The notes: generated from the letters alone by a model not told the origin. Shown: positions 40,143 through 49,455, counted from the first letter of the stretch. The stretch is DNA of 57,494 bases from JAYRGC01 sp041908065 (GCA_041908065.1 JAYRGC010000069.1:1-57494); one strand, 5' to 3'. Program-made: numbers and translations.

Positions 40143-41009
40143 TTAAACAAAATTAGCAGGTATTCTTCCTGAAACCAGAACGCTAACTCCGCGATCCACT
40201 TCGGCATAGCAGTATTCCGCCATCGCCTTGCGGTTGGGAAAATTCGCGGCGCGGACGGGGGGATGGAATACCACGTCGACGGTGAAATGCCCGACGCGAA
40301 AGGCCTCCCACATATGCGGGAGCAACGTCATATCGCCGAACCAAGCGTACAAATGCCGCCAAGCCCGCGCCATGGGCAGCCCCCTTATTTCCGTACACAG
40401 CGTGGAAACCGGTTGCAGCGTCAACGGAACTCCGGCGGCCACTGCGGCTTCCGCCGCTCCGAACAAGGTGCTTTTGAAGGGCAGGGCACGCGATCCGTCG
40501 GAGGAAGTGCCTTCGGGAAATAAAATCAGGCTTTTATTCGCCTTGAACATATCGGCCAAGAAAGATTTTTGGTCGCCTGAGCGTCCCTTTTTTCTTTCGA
40601 CGAAGATGGATCCTTGCAGCTTGGCCATGAACCCTATCAACGGCCACTTCGCCACCTCGGACTTGGCCACGAACGGGGCAGGGACGACCGCGCCTAAAAC
40701 CGGTATATCGAAGTACGACGAGTGGTTGGAGACAAACATCACCGGAGCGTCGATAGAAGCGGCGATGCCGTGCGTCCGCACGCGGATGCCGGTTATTTTC
40801 AACAGGCATAGGCTAAGCAGTTTCGGCACGAAGTTGGGATGTCCCAGACGTCCCCTCCAGCCCGCGCGGAAATTCCTGAACGCGCCGGAAAGCCAGTAAA
40901 TCGGTATGAACGACACGGTTACCACTATGAACGCCATCATCCTCGCGGCGGCCATCACAGAGGGAAAGCGGCCTCGAGCCGGAGAAAAGGCGGTTTTCAT
41001 GTCTTCCAT
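40143..41009 (-). CDS. plsC: 1-acyl-sn-glycerol-3-phosphate acyltransferase (PlsC family)
   Basis: Adds the second acyl chain in phosphatidic acid synthesis. The 288-residue product has a membrane segment at about residues 20-42 (AAARMMAFIVVTVSFIPIYW). Its catalytic HX4D motif is NHSSYFD (H96 and D101), and LILFPEGTSSDG is the glycerol-3-phosphate-binding block. ATG 41009 is chosen because AGGAG lies 9 nt upstream; a GTG at 41045 would add 12 residues. It is divergent from the parvulin gene and convergent with polA. Confidence 0.9.
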   Translation of the reverse strand: MEDMKTAFSPARGRFPSVMAAARMMAFIVVTVSFIPIYWLSGAFRNFRAGWRGRLGHPNFVPKLLSLCLLKITGIRVRTHGIAASIDAPVMFVSNHSSYFDIPVLGAVVPAPFVAKSEVAKWPLIGFMAKLQGSIFVERKKGRSGDQKSFLADMFKANKSLILFPEGTSSDGSRALPFKSTLFGAAEAAVAAGVPLTLQPVSTLCTEIRGLPMARAWRHLYAWFGDMTLLPHMWEAFRVGHFTVDVVFHPPVRAANFPNRKAMAEYCYAEVDRGVSVLVSGRIPANFV

Positions 41010-41169
41010 AGCCGATGCTCCTGATTTTTCCCTTATTGATGCCACAATTGGAGTTCACACATAAAGCCGCTTCCGAGTCAATCCGTCGGGGCTTGACTGT
41101 AAGGCTTCCGGCGCGGATAAAGTCAGGCAATGTTGCCGTTGTGGGCGAATCAAAAGGAGGAAATAGGAA

Positions 41170-42066
41170 ATGTCGAAATTGCTTGCCGTTGCCGCTATGG
41201 CCGTCGCATTGGGGGCTGTGTCGCTTCCCGCTTTGGCCGAGGAAAAAGCCGCTCCGGCGGCCGATGCCAATCCGGTCGTCGCCCGCGTGAACGGACAGGA
41301 GTTGCATCGTTCCGATCTGATGCGCGAACTTCGCAACGTCGGTCCCCAAGCCCAGCAGCTGCCTCCGCAAATGCTTTATCCCCAGTTGTTGCAAAAGATG
41401 ATCGTCACCAAGTTGGTGGCGACCGAGGGGTATGAGCAAAAGCTGCAAAACGACAAGGAAGTCAAAGAACGCCTGAAGGACGCCGAAGCGCAAATAGTCG
41501 CCGACGTGTACGTCAAGCGCACAATCCAGCCCAAGATCACCGACGACAAGATAAAGGCCAAATACAAGGAATTGTCGGCCTCCTTTAAACCGGAAGACGA
41601 GGTGCGCGCCCGCCACATTCTGGTCCCCTCCGAGGACGAGGCCAACGGTCTGATAAAGCAAATCAAGGATGGCGGCGATTTCGCCAAGCTGGCTTCGGAA
41701 AAATCCAAGGACGCCGGTTCGGCCAAGCAGGGCGGCGATCTGGGATACTTCCAGAAGTCCTCGATGGTGAAGCCCTTCGCCGACGCCGCTTTCTCGATGA
41801 AGAACGGCGAGGTCAGCACCAAGCCGGTCAAGACCGAGTTCGGCTACCACGTCATCAAGGTCGAAGATCGCCGCAAGTCTTCTCCGCCTCCGATGGAGGA
41901 CGTGAAGGATCAGATCGCCAACCAGCTGGGTCAGGAAATGGTGGCGCAGATGATCAAGGATATGGAAGCCAAGGCCAAGATCGAACGCTTCGACATAGAG
42001 GGCAATCCGCTGAAGGCTGCGGAAAAGGCTCCTAAGGAAGAAAAGAAGGAATCGGCTAAAAAGTAA
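41170..42066 (+). CDS. Exported parvulin-type peptidyl-prolyl isomerase
   Basis: A 298-residue periplasmic folding factor. Signal peptide residues 1-23 end in LPALA before EEKAAP. A SurA_N-like helical chaperone region (about 36-135) is followed by one parvulin domain (about 137-235) with RARHILVPSEDEA, FAKLASEKSKD, GDLGYF and FGYHVIKV. The tail is Lys/Glu-rich. One PPIase domain and this size match the PrsA/Cbf2-like alphaproteobacterial proteins rather than two-domain SurA. AAAGGAGG lies about 8 nt before ATG 41170. A strong terminator follows. Confidence 0.92.
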   Translation: MSKLLAVAAMAVALGAVSLPALAEEKAAPAADANPVVARVNGQELHRSDLMRELRNVGPQAQQLPPQMLYPQLLQKMIVTKLVATEGYEQKLQNDKEVKERLKDAEAQIVADVYVKRTIQPKITDDKIKAKYKELSASFKPEDEVRARHILVPSEDEANGLIKQIKDGGDFAKLASEKSKDAGSAKQGGDLGYFQKSSMVKPFADAAFSMKNGEVSTKPVKTEFGYHVIKVEDRRKSSPPPMEDVKDQIANQLGQEMVAQMIKDMEAKAKIERFDIEGNPLKAAEKAPKEEKKESAKK

Positions 42067-42087
42067 CCTAAGCCGAAGTTTTTCTCG

Positions 42088-42122
42088 CCCGCGTCCGATA
42101 GCCTCGGACGCGGGCTTTTTTT
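42088..42122 (+). terminator. Rho-independent terminator after the parvulin gene
   Basis: CCCGCGTCCGA-TAGCC-TCGGACGCGGG forms an 11-bp stem followed by CTTTTTTTTG. It separates the parvulin gene from the TPP riboswitch transcript. Confidence 0.95.
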
Positions 42123-42160
42123 TGCGCGTTTGACAGCAAACGAATACGAAACTAGCCTAC

Positions 42161-42245
42161 TGGCGATTCCGGGGTGCCGATTAAGTTCGGCTGAGATTAT
42201 ACCCGCACAACCTGATCTGGATAATGCCAGCGAAGGGAGAAACGA
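42161..42245 (+). promoter_or_regulatory. TPP (thiamine pyrophosphate) riboswitch
   Basis: Conserved TPP aptamer blocks are present in order: GGGGTGCC (42171), GGCTGAGATTATACCCGC (42189) and ACCTGATCTGGATAATGCCAG (42210) followed by CGAAGGGA. A short P1 stem can pair GATTC (42165) with GAAAC (42239). The next gene's ATG is 13 nt after the AGGGA block. This block is itself the best Shine-Dalgarno, so ligand binding should hide it and repress translation. The family normally controls thiamine synthesis or uptake genes. Confidence 0.93.
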
Positions 42246-42251
42246 AGCAGC

Positions 42252-43193
42252 ATGTCCCTATTCTTTCCAGCCAAGGCGAAGGCGCGAAATTTTTTCGCCG
42301 CTCCCCAAGAAGAAAACCGGCGCATTCTTTACGTGGTGTCGTTCCTTCAGCGCATAAGCAAAAGCGCGGGATCCAACGTCTGGATTTCGCCGCGCGCTTT
42401 AAGCAAAACCGAGCGAGGTGAAATACCGGCGGTCGAATGGGCTGCCGTCCGCCAATTCGAGCTTTTGCAGGAGGCCGACAATCTGGCGATATGGGAGCTG
42501 GACGTCGTGGATCTCGGCAAGGCCTTTAAGGATCTCATGCGGATGCGGGCCGGAGGATACCGCGTGACGACGATAACTTTCGGCGACTATTGCGGCGAAG
42601 AGTCGGGCGGCGGCGGAATCTATGACGAGCTTCGCATCATGGACGCTTTGTTGCAGGAGGAAATCTCCCGTCTGGTGCATATGATGTATCTGGAGCAGCA
42701 AAGCGAAGCGCAAAGCGCGTCAAAGCGCAAGAACATACAAGAGGGAACGTGGACGTATTCGGACGCCTTGCCCCATGTGGCGATGACGCTGAACGCCGAA
42801 AGGATTTTTTCGGCGGGACGAGTATCGGCCAAGTCCGCGCTGGCGGCGCGATTGCTGGATCTGGCCGAAAGGTTGCCGCAAGGTCGGTTGCTGCACGACG
42901 TGGCGGTGGGGTTGAAGCTCCCCGACGCCGGAAACGTCCGCAATTGGGTCTATATCGCCAATCCTGAAAACCGCCATCTGCAAATGATGACGGCCTTGAA
43001 CAACGTGTTCGGACATTTCGGCTGCGTGTCGCTCGACGCGCTTAACGAACGCTGCGCGGCGGGAAAATACGACGGCCCCTCCGCCATGACGCAATTGCGC
43101 GGATACGGCGACATGACGCGCCCAGAAAACCTGCCCCACTATCGCGCCATGGCCAGGTATGGAACCGAACCGGTCTTGTCCGCCGCCGCTTGA
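42252..43193 (+). CDS. Unrecognised protein directly under a TPP riboswitch
   Basis: A 313-residue soluble protein that I do not recognise. It has no signal peptide and no membrane segment. The N-terminal third is basic and mixed (NFFAAPQEENRRILYVVSFL). The middle is helical (YDELRIMDALLQEEISRLVH) with a Gly-rich turn (EESGGGG). The C-terminal half is helical (SAKSALAARLLDLAERLPQG). It shows no ThiC, ThiM, TenA, ThiBPQ or thiamine transporter motif. Its start codon lies right after the riboswitch, so its translation should respond to thiamine pyrophosphate. It is convergent with a symporter gene pair. Confidence 0.75.
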   Translation: MSLFFPAKAKARNFFAAPQEENRRILYVVSFLQRISKSAGSNVWISPRALSKTERGEIPAVEWAAVRQFELLQEADNLAIWELDVVDLGKAFKDLMRMRAGGYRVTTITFGDYCGEESGGGGIYDELRIMDALLQEEISRLVHMMYLEQQSEAQSASKRKNIQEGTWTYSDALPHVAMTLNAERIFSAGRVSAKSALAARLLDLAERLPQGRLLHDVAVGLKLPDAGNVRNWVYIANPENRHLQMMTALNNVFGHFGCVSLDALNERCAAGKYDGPSAMTQLRGYGDMTRPENLPHYRAMARYGTEPVLSAAA

Positions 43194-43196
43194 TGC

Positions 43197-43325
43197 TTAT
43201 CGTTCAGAATCCGCTCGATGAATGTCCGTGTAGATTTCCCTAACGAAGCCAGCGAGCGAAAATAGGCTTGCGATTCCAGAAATGATAGCAACAATCGGAA
43301 ATATTGTAGTTGCTATGTAGGTCAT
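43197..43325 (-). CDS. Small membrane protein coupled to the symporter
   Basis: A 42-residue ORF with one membrane segment (about residues 3-28: IATTIFPIVAIISGIASLFS) and a charged tail (REIYTDIHRADSER). Its ATG (43325-43323) overlaps the TGA of the symporter gene (ATGA), a strong sign of real translation and stoichiometric coupling. Several sodium/solute symporters are accompanied by tiny one-helix proteins, so I read this as a symporter accessory subunit. Function is inferred from coupling and topology only. Confidence 0.65.
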   Translation of the reverse strand: MTYIATTIFPIVAIISGIASLFSLAGFVREIYTDIHRADSER

Positions 43326-44722
43326 TCGGCAGCTCCCTTCTGAGCAAGTAGAGGCTTTCCTGCGAGATGGCCAATCAGATAACCGGCAAGAGATGCGACT
43401 AGACCGACCAAAATAGCAGGAATGCCAAATGGCTCATCTGGCAGCGATTGCCAAATAACAGAAGTAGACCCACCTGCGATTATTGACAGCCATCCGGCTG
43501 CGGGGCGTGTTTCTTGAAGGTAGAGTGCCAGAACCAAGGCAACCAAGATCGATGGTGCCCAGACAGAATATAGTATCAAAAGTCCGTCAATTATGGACGG
43601 TGCCAACTGTGCGAAATATATGGCCATGGCGGCGAACAGGATGGTCGATCCCTTAGCTAGCCTTAAGGTCAAACGTTCGGATGGAGCGAACAGAACTCCC
43701 ACAATGTCTCGGACAAATGCAACGGCACTTGAATTAAGAACCGATTCCTGACTGGACATAACGATTGCTACCAGTGCGGCGAGTAGCAAGCCGAAAAGCC
43801 CTACCGGAAGCAGATGGTGGCCTAGTTCCAGAAATACCTTGTCGCTTGGGGTGTCTTGCGGCAAAAAAGTATGAGCGATCACACCAAGGGCGGCGACGAT
43901 CGCAAGCCAAACGACACAATACAAGCCGGCCATTACAAATCCGGAGCGAGAACCCGCTTGGGATCGCGCGGCCAAAGCCCGATTGGCATAGGGCGGGATA
44001 AGCGCTTCGCCAAGCATGAACGATAAAGCAAGACCGAACAGCTGCATGTTCGTCATGCCGGACGCGCTTGTGCTGGTCGTCTGTTCAGCGCGCTCGGTTA
44101 TTGCAGAAAGCGATTCAGGACTGGCCATCACCGCAATCAGAAGCATGATAGGGATAAGGATGCTAAAAAGCGCGAATTGAAGTCCTTCGGTGGCGATTGT
44201 AGCCCGTACCCCGCCTGTGAAGGTGATGAGTGCAGTTGTGCCAGTTACCACGACCAAGCAAACTGACAACGGCCATCCTGATATGGCCTGTAGCATTTCA
44301 CCGCCGATCTTTCCCATTACCGCTGTAAAGCCTATGCAAAGCCCGACGGAAACCACTCCGGTCAAGAACTGCGTGAACGGACCATAGCGTTTGGCCATCA
44401 CATCGCCCAAGGAGTGGCAATCACGGTGTTCAGAAAGCTTTGGCGCAAGCCATAAACCTGAAACGATGACTTGCGCCGCGTAAGCAAGAGCCAAGTAATA
44501 AAACAAGTATCCGGTCGTCCATCCCTTGGCCGTAAACCCTACTGAAAACCCGGGGCCTACGATTGTGGCGGCCAAGCTGGCGAAAATCATAAGAGCCGGT
44601 ATGGAATGCTTGCCGACCGCGAATTCCTGAAATGTTTTCGTTTTGCGGGTGAGGTAGCCAAGTACCGCCAATAGCAAAAAGTAGCCTGCAACTGCAGCTA
44701 AATCTAGCGTAGTTACGTTCAT
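43322..44722 (-). CDS. Sodium:solute symporter (SSS family)
   Basis: A 466-residue inner-membrane transporter with about 13 predicted helices. SSS landmarks are GYLTRKTKTFQEFAVGK near the N-terminus, SLAATIVGPGFSVGFT in the first core helix pair, and ITFTGGVRATIATEGLQ, the family signature near helix 6. The substrate is unknown. The pantothenate/proline-type subgroup is plausible, and a thiamine-related substrate is possible given the TPP riboswitch gene nearby, though no riboswitch precedes this gene. ATG 44722 has GGAG 9 nt upstream; a frame extension to 44746 lacks one. Confidence 0.87.
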   Translation of the reverse strand: MNVTTLDLAAVAGYFLLLAVLGYLTRKTKTFQEFAVGKHSIPALMIFASLAATIVGPGFSVGFTAKGWTTGYLFYYLALAYAAQVIVSGLWLAPKLSEHRDCHSLGDVMAKRYGPFTQFLTGVVSVGLCIGFTAVMGKIGGEMLQAISGWPLSVCLVVVTGTTALITFTGGVRATIATEGLQFALFSILIPIMLLIAVMASPESLSAITERAEQTTSTSASGMTNMQLFGLALSFMLGEALIPPYANRALAARSQAGSRSGFVMAGLYCVVWLAIVAALGVIAHTFLPQDTPSDKVFLELGHHLLPVGLFGLLLAALVAIVMSSQESVLNSSAVAFVRDIVGVLFAPSERLTLRLAKGSTILFAAMAIYFAQLAPSIIDGLLILYSVWAPSILVALVLALYLQETRPAAGWLSIIAGGSTSVIWQSLPDEPFGIPAILVGLVASLAGYLIGHLAGKPLLAQKGAAE

Positions 44723-45141
44723 ACCAAGGCTCCAAAAGTTTCTCACGCGCCTATCACACGGATCGCAAACATTTTATAAAGCTAGATTAGTATGATGCCA
44801 AAGCCTCGTTACGCATGTGACATAACGTCAAGCCATGACTGATAATATGGGGGAGATCACTCGAATTTTCTATATGCGCGTTACTGATACTAACCAGTTT
44901 CGCGGTTACTAATTCCCATACGCAAATCCATGACACTATTAGGTCGTAGAGTCAATTTTCAAGAGGCGCACTCCAACGGCCATGAACGATCGCCATTTTA
45001 ATATCCTTATGTAGGTATTTACGGCTAGCATGAAACTGGCAGATTAAATTAACATGGTGTGGGCGTTGGGATGATTTGTTTTTGAGCAGAGTATTCGGCG
45101 ATATCGTCCGGATGCTGATTTAAGCGCTGGAGGAAACTTGA
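44723..45141. other. Divergent intergenic region, no gene seen
   Basis: About 420 nt between the symporter and SulP genes. It is more AT-rich than the flanks and must hold the promoters of both. I see no convincing riboswitch, repeat element or ORF with a good ribosome-binding site. Confidence 0.5.
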
Positions 45142-46821
45142 ATGTCGCGGTTTTCCGATTTTACGCCAAAACTTTTCACGATTTTGAAGGAAGGCTATTC
45201 CAAAAGCGATTTTCGCGCCGACGCCTTGGCGGGATTGACGGTCGCGGTGGTGGCCTTGCCGCTTGCCATGGCTTTGGCCATCGCCAGCGGGGCTACCCCT
45301 GACAAAGGGCTGATTACCGCCGTGATCGCCGGTTTTCTCACCTCCGTCCTCGGCGGCTCCCTGGTCCAGATCGGCGGCCCCACCGGAGCGTTCGTTGTCG
45401 TCATCTTCGGCGTCATCGCGCATCACGGATACGACGGGTTGATCTTGGCGACTATTCTCGCCGGAATCATATTGATCGTGTCCGGTTACGCGAAACTGGG
45501 GCAACTCATCAAATTCATCCCCCATCCGGTAATCACCGGATTCACGGCGGGGATAGCAGTCATCATCGCTTCTTCGCAGGTCAAGGATTTCCTCGGCTTG
45601 AAGATGAACAGCGTGCCCGCTGACTTTTTTCCGAAATGGGGCGGATATTTCGAAAACATAGGCACGGTCGATCCCTCTACGCTGGGCGTGGGGCTAAGTG
45701 CATTGGCCATCATCATTTTATTGCGGCTGTACGCCCCGAAATTTCCCAGCCACTTGATCGCCCTTGTCATCGCGTCCGCCGTGGCCATAGTTTTGAAATT
45801 GCCGGTGGACACCATCGGCTCGCGGTTTCCCGATCTTCCCTCGGGATTTCCGGTTCCTGAGCTTCCGACCTTCAGCTATGCCAAAATCCGCGAGGTTATC
45901 CCCTCGGCCTTCACCATCGCTTTTTTGGCCGGAATAGAGGCCCTGCTGTGCGCCACGGTCGCGGACGGAATGACGGGGCGCAAGCACCGCTCCAACCAAG
46001 AACTGGTAGCGCAAGGCGTGGCCAACTTGGCTTCGGCGGCTTGCGGAGGACTCCCAGCCACGGGAGCGATCGCCCGCACCGCCACTAACGTCAAGGCCGG
46101 GGCGAAAACCCCGATGGCCGGAATATTCCACGCCGTTTTAGTGTTGTTCTTTATGCTGTTCGCCTCGGACGTCATGGCATATATCCCTATGGCCGCGCTG
46201 GCGGCCATATTGTTCGTAGTGGCGTGGGGGATGAGCGAGATCGGCCACTTTGTGCATATTTTCAAAATATCCCCGTCCGATCGGAACGTGATGGTGCTGA
46301 CGTTCCTGCTTACGGTAATGGTGGACTTGACCGTGGCTATAGGCGTCGGTGTGACTCTGGCCTCGTTGCTTTTCATGCGGCACATGACGCGCTCCGTGAA
46401 CATCAGTTCGGAGAGGCGGCGAGCCACCGACGCGCAGGAAGACGGGTTCGAGGAGGACGAGCAACGCGCCGATCTGCCTGCCGGAGTCGAGGCTTTCCGC
46501 GTGGCCGGTCCCTTGTTTTTCGGAGTCGCCGGAGATTTGCTAGAGACGTTGAAGGCGATCGGGCAAATGCCCAAAATCCTGATTTTGCGCATCCGTCTAG
46601 TGCCGTATCTCGACGCGACCGGAGCCACTGCCATCGGAAACATCGTCAAACGGTGCCAAGCCGCAGGCACGATCGTGATCCTAAGCGGGACGCAGCCGCA
46701 GCCGGAAGAAATGCTCCGCAAGGCGAACATCGTCGACGGGAAAGACGGAGTGATCTATAGTCCGGCCTATAAAACTTCGGTCCAAATCGCCGAAAAGCTG
46801 GCGAAAGGCGAAAGCGTTTGA
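45142..46821 (+). CDS. SulP-family anion transporter with STAS domain
   Basis: A 559-residue transporter of the sulfate/bicarbonate (SLC26/SulP) group. The membrane domain (about 25-400) shows the family motif region AGLTVAVVALPLAMALAIASG, with QIGGPTGAFVVV and ELVAQGVANLASAACGGLPATGAIARTA. A C-terminal STAS domain (about 435-555, LPAGVEAFRVAGPLFFGVAG, LRLVPYLDATG) completes it. The substrate cannot be read from the sequence; sulfate or bicarbonate are the usual options. GGAGG sits 8 nt before ATG 45142. A tRNA-Ser gene on the other strand follows. Confidence 0.93.
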   Translation: MSRFSDFTPKLFTILKEGYSKSDFRADALAGLTVAVVALPLAMALAIASGATPDKGLITAVIAGFLTSVLGGSLVQIGGPTGAFVVVIFGVIAHHGYDGLILATILAGIILIVSGYAKLGQLIKFIPHPVITGFTAGIAVIIASSQVKDFLGLKMNSVPADFFPKWGGYFENIGTVDPSTLGVGLSALAIIILLRLYAPKFPSHLIALVIASAVAIVLKLPVDTIGSRFPDLPSGFPVPELPTFSYAKIREVIPSAFTIAFLAGIEALLCATVADGMTGRKHRSNQELVAQGVANLASAACGGLPATGAIARTATNVKAGAKTPMAGIFHAVLVLFFMLFASDVMAYIPMAALAAILFVVAWGMSEIGHFVHIFKISPSDRNVMVLTFLLTVMVDLTVAIGVGVTLASLLFMRHMTRSVNISSERRRATDAQEDGFEEDEQRADLPAGVEAFRVAGPLFFGVAGDLLETLKAIGQMPKILILRIRLVPYLDATGATAIGNIVKRCQAAGTIVILSGTQPQPEEMLRKANIVDGKDGVIYSPAYKTSVQIAEKLAKGESV

Positions 46822-46851
46822 GGACATTAAAATAATCCCGAAACAACCAGT

Positions 46852-46941
46852 TGGCGGAGAGGGGGGGATTCGAACCCCCGAATGGCTTGCGCCATTAACG
46901 GTTTTCGAGACCGCCGCATTCGACCGCTCTGCCACCTCTCC
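46852..46941 (-). tRNA. tRNA-Ser(CGA)
   Basis: On the minus strand, GGAGAGGTGGCAGAGCGG ... CTCTCCGCCA is a 90-nt tRNA with a long variable arm (class II). The anticodon loop CTCGAAA gives CGA, reading UCG. CCA is encoded. The T-arm is GGGGGTTCGAATCCCCC. Confidence 0.96.
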
Positions 46942-47042
46942 GCACGGGTCGAGCCTATAGGGCAGGCATCTGGTAGCAGAACTTCGCCTTCAAGGAAAGG
47001 GGATTGCTTGCCCTTGCGTCGCTTTCCTCGTCGATTTCCGCT

Positions 47043-48410
47043 TCACTTGTTCCGGCGTAACCGCACTATTCGGGCGTCGGCCACGGCGGGCGGAGGCTCG
47101 GTTTTGGGGCGGCCTACGGAGACGTAGGTTATCCCTGCCGCCGCCATATCTTCGGGGTTGTAGATGTTCCGCAGGTCGATCATCAAAGGCGAGCGCATGG
47201 CGGAGATTATCCGCTTCGCGTCCATGGCGCGGAATTCGTTCCATTCGGTTATTATCACCACTGCGTCGGCGTCGGACATGGCGTCATAGGGGCCTTCGCA
47301 CCATTCTATGCCGGACGGCAGCAGCTTTTTGGCTTCGGCCATTCCGGCGGGGTCATAGGCGCGGACGAAGGCTCCGGCTTCCAGCAGCGCGGGCACGATC
47401 TCGAGGCTCGCGCTTTCGCGCATGTCGTCGGTGTTGGGTTTGAACGTCAGACCTAAAACGGCGACGACGCTTCCCGCCACGCTTCCGCCGCAGGCCGCGA
47501 TGATCCGCCGCGCCATGCCTTTTTTGCGGGCGGAGTTAGCGGCGATTACGGACGACACCACGCCCAGCGTCGCGCCGTTGTCGCGCGCCGTGGCGGCCAA
47601 CGCCGCCGTGTCCTTGGGAAAGCACGATCCGCCATAGCCCGGGCCGGAGTGCAGGAACTTGCGGCCTATTCTGCCGTCCAGCCCCATGCCCTTGGCTACC
47701 GTCTGCACGTCGGCTCCGACCTTTTCGCACAGATCCGCCATTTCGTTGATGAAGGTTATCTTGGTGGCGAGAAAGGCGTTGGATGCGTATTTGATAAGCT
47801 CGGCGGTTTCAAGGGAAGTTATGACCATCGGCGTTTCTATAAGATACAGCGGACGGTAAAGCGATTTCAGCACCGCCGTGGCGCGTTCGGACGAGCTGCC
47901 TATAACCACGCGGTCGGGGCGCAGGAAGTCGCCGATAGCCGATCCTTCGCGCAGGAACTCGGGGTTCGAGCATACGTCGAAATCGGCGTCCGGCCTCGTT
48001 TCGCGCACTATGCGGCTTATCTCGCGTCCGGTTCCCACCGGAACCGTCGACTTGGTGACGATCACCGTATAGCCGCTCAGGTTTTTGGCGATGTCCTTGG
48101 CGGCCTGAAACACCTGCGACAGATCGGCGCGTCCGTCCTCGGCCATTGTCGGAGTTCCGACCGCGATGAACACCGCGTCAGCTCCTTGCATCGCCAAGGC
48201 GAGATTGGTGGAAAACCGCAGATTGCCGTCGGCGGATACCCGAGCCACCAGCTCGTTCAGCCCGGGTTCGAAAATTGGCATCGCGCCGCGTTTCAAGTTG
48301 GCCACGCGGTCGGCATCGCTGTCCACGCACGTTACCTGCACCCCGAATTCGGCGAAGCACGCTGCCGAAACCAATCCGACGTATCCAGCCCCTATTACGG
48401 CGATTTTCAT
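47043..48410 (-). CDS. ugd: UDP-glucose 6-dehydrogenase
   Basis: Oxidises UDP-glucose to UDP-glucuronate with NAD, for capsule, exopolysaccharide or lipid A precursors. The 455-residue product has the NAD-binding KIAVIGAGYVGLVSA at the N-terminus, EFLREGSAI, and the catalytic cysteine C263 in GPGYGGSCFPKDTAAL. The C-terminal NAD/UDP domain contains LGLTFKPNTDDMRES. Length is typical. It follows galU by 14 nt, so the operon runs from glucose-1-phosphate to UDP-glucuronate. Confidence 0.96.
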   Translation of the reverse strand: MKIAVIGAGYVGLVSAACFAEFGVQVTCVDSDADRVANLKRGAMPIFEPGLNELVARVSADGNLRFSTNLALAMQGADAVFIAVGTPTMAEDGRADLSQVFQAAKDIAKNLSGYTVIVTKSTVPVGTGREISRIVRETRPDADFDVCSNPEFLREGSAIGDFLRPDRVVIGSSSERATAVLKSLYRPLYLIETPMVITSLETAELIKYASNAFLATKITFINEMADLCEKVGADVQTVAKGMGLDGRIGRKFLHSGPGYGGSCFPKDTAALAATARDNGATLGVVSSVIAANSARKKGMARRIIAACGGSVAGSVVAVLGLTFKPNTDDMRESASLEIVPALLEAGAFVRAYDPAGMAEAKKLLPSGIEWCEGPYDAMSDADAVVIITEWNEFRAMDAKRIISAMRSPLMIDLRNIYNPEDMAAAGITYVSVGRPKTEPPPAVADARIVRLRRNK

Positions 48411-48424
48411 TTCATTACCGGCAA

Positions 48425-49294
48425 TTAGAAGAGCTTTTTAACTGCCTCCCGCACCCGTTCGCCCATTTCCGGATGGGCGAGGGCGAAGGCGACGTTGGCT
48501 TCGATAAAGCCTACCTTGTCGCCGCAGTCGTAGCGAGTGCCTTCGTAACGCAGGCCGTGGAAAGGTTGCTTTCCGATCAGCCGCGCCATGCTGTCCGTGA
48601 GCTGGATCTCGCCGCCCGCGCCCGACGTGCCCTTTTCCAGCTCGGCGAATATTTGCGGTTGCAAGATATAGCGTCCGATTATCGAAAGCGTCGACGGAGC
48701 CTTCTCCGGCGCGGGCTTTTCGACCAATCCCTTGATGCTCGCCAATTTGCCGTCGTCCTTGGCGACATCCAGAATGCCGTAGCGGTTGGTCTGTTCGCGC
48801 GGCACGTCGACCACGGCGACCAAGTTTCCGCCTATCTCGTTATACGATTCCACCATCTGCTTCAGGCAGGGCTTTTCCGCCAGCACCACGTCGTCGGCCA
48901 AAAGCACGGCGAAGGGTTCGTCGCCGACCAGATGCCGCGCGCACCATACGGCATGTCCCAATCCGCGAGGTTCGCGTTGGCGGGTGAACAGCAGTTGGCC
49001 GGAATCGATGTCGGTGGTCTTAAGCAATTCCAATTCGCGCTTTTTGCCCCGAGCCTCCAGCGTGCGTATCAAATCGCCGTTGGAATCGAAGTGATCTTCC
49101 AGAGGTCCCTTGCCGCGGCTGGTGACGAAGATGAATTGCTCGATCCCCGCCGCCCGCGCCTCGTCCACCGCGTGCTGGATCAGCGGCTTGTCGACTAGCG
49201 TCAGCATCTCCTTGGGCATGGCCTTGGTAGCGGGAAGAAATCGCGTTCCTAAACCGGCTACCGGAAATACCGCCTTGCGGATCGGTTTGTTCAT
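48425..49294 (-). CDS. galU: UTP--glucose-1-phosphate uridylyltransferase
   Basis: Makes UDP-glucose. The 289-residue product has the nucleotidyltransferase signature FPVAGLGTRFLPATKAMPKEM at the N-terminus, with LVDKPLIQHAVDEA, FAVLLADDVVL and GLRYEGTRYDCGDKVGF, all GalU-typical. ATG 49294 is chosen; the TTG at 49309 lies five codons upstream. It is co-transcribed with ugd, whose start lies 14 nt downstream. Confidence 0.96.
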   Translation of the reverse strand: MNKPIRKAVFPVAGLGTRFLPATKAMPKEMLTLVDKPLIQHAVDEARAAGIEQFIFVTSRGKGPLEDHFDSNGDLIRTLEARGKKRELELLKTTDIDSGQLLFTRQREPRGLGHAVWCARHLVGDEPFAVLLADDVVLAEKPCLKQMVESYNEIGGNLVAVVDVPREQTNRYGILDVAKDDGKLASIKGLVEKPAPEKAPSTLSIIGRYILQPQIFAELEKGTSGAGGEIQLTDSMARLIGKQPFHGLRYEGTRYDCGDKVGFIEANVAFALAHPEMGERVREAVKKLF

Positions 49295-49455
49295 TTGCGC
49301 CCCATTCAAGAATCGGTGAAAACAGCCGCTTACTTGTATGTTAAAATGCCGTTTGTGGCAATTGCCTGATAGTTATAGATATTTTAATAGGATTTTGCTA
49401 CGCTAACCGCGGCAATTGCTGGTTTATGTGCTTTTTTGATAAGGAATTCATACAT

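Noticed and set aside
44723..45141. Second TPP riboswitch ahead of the symporter
   Set aside because: No CTGAGA or ACCTGATCTGG block on the minus strand upstream of the symporter gene.
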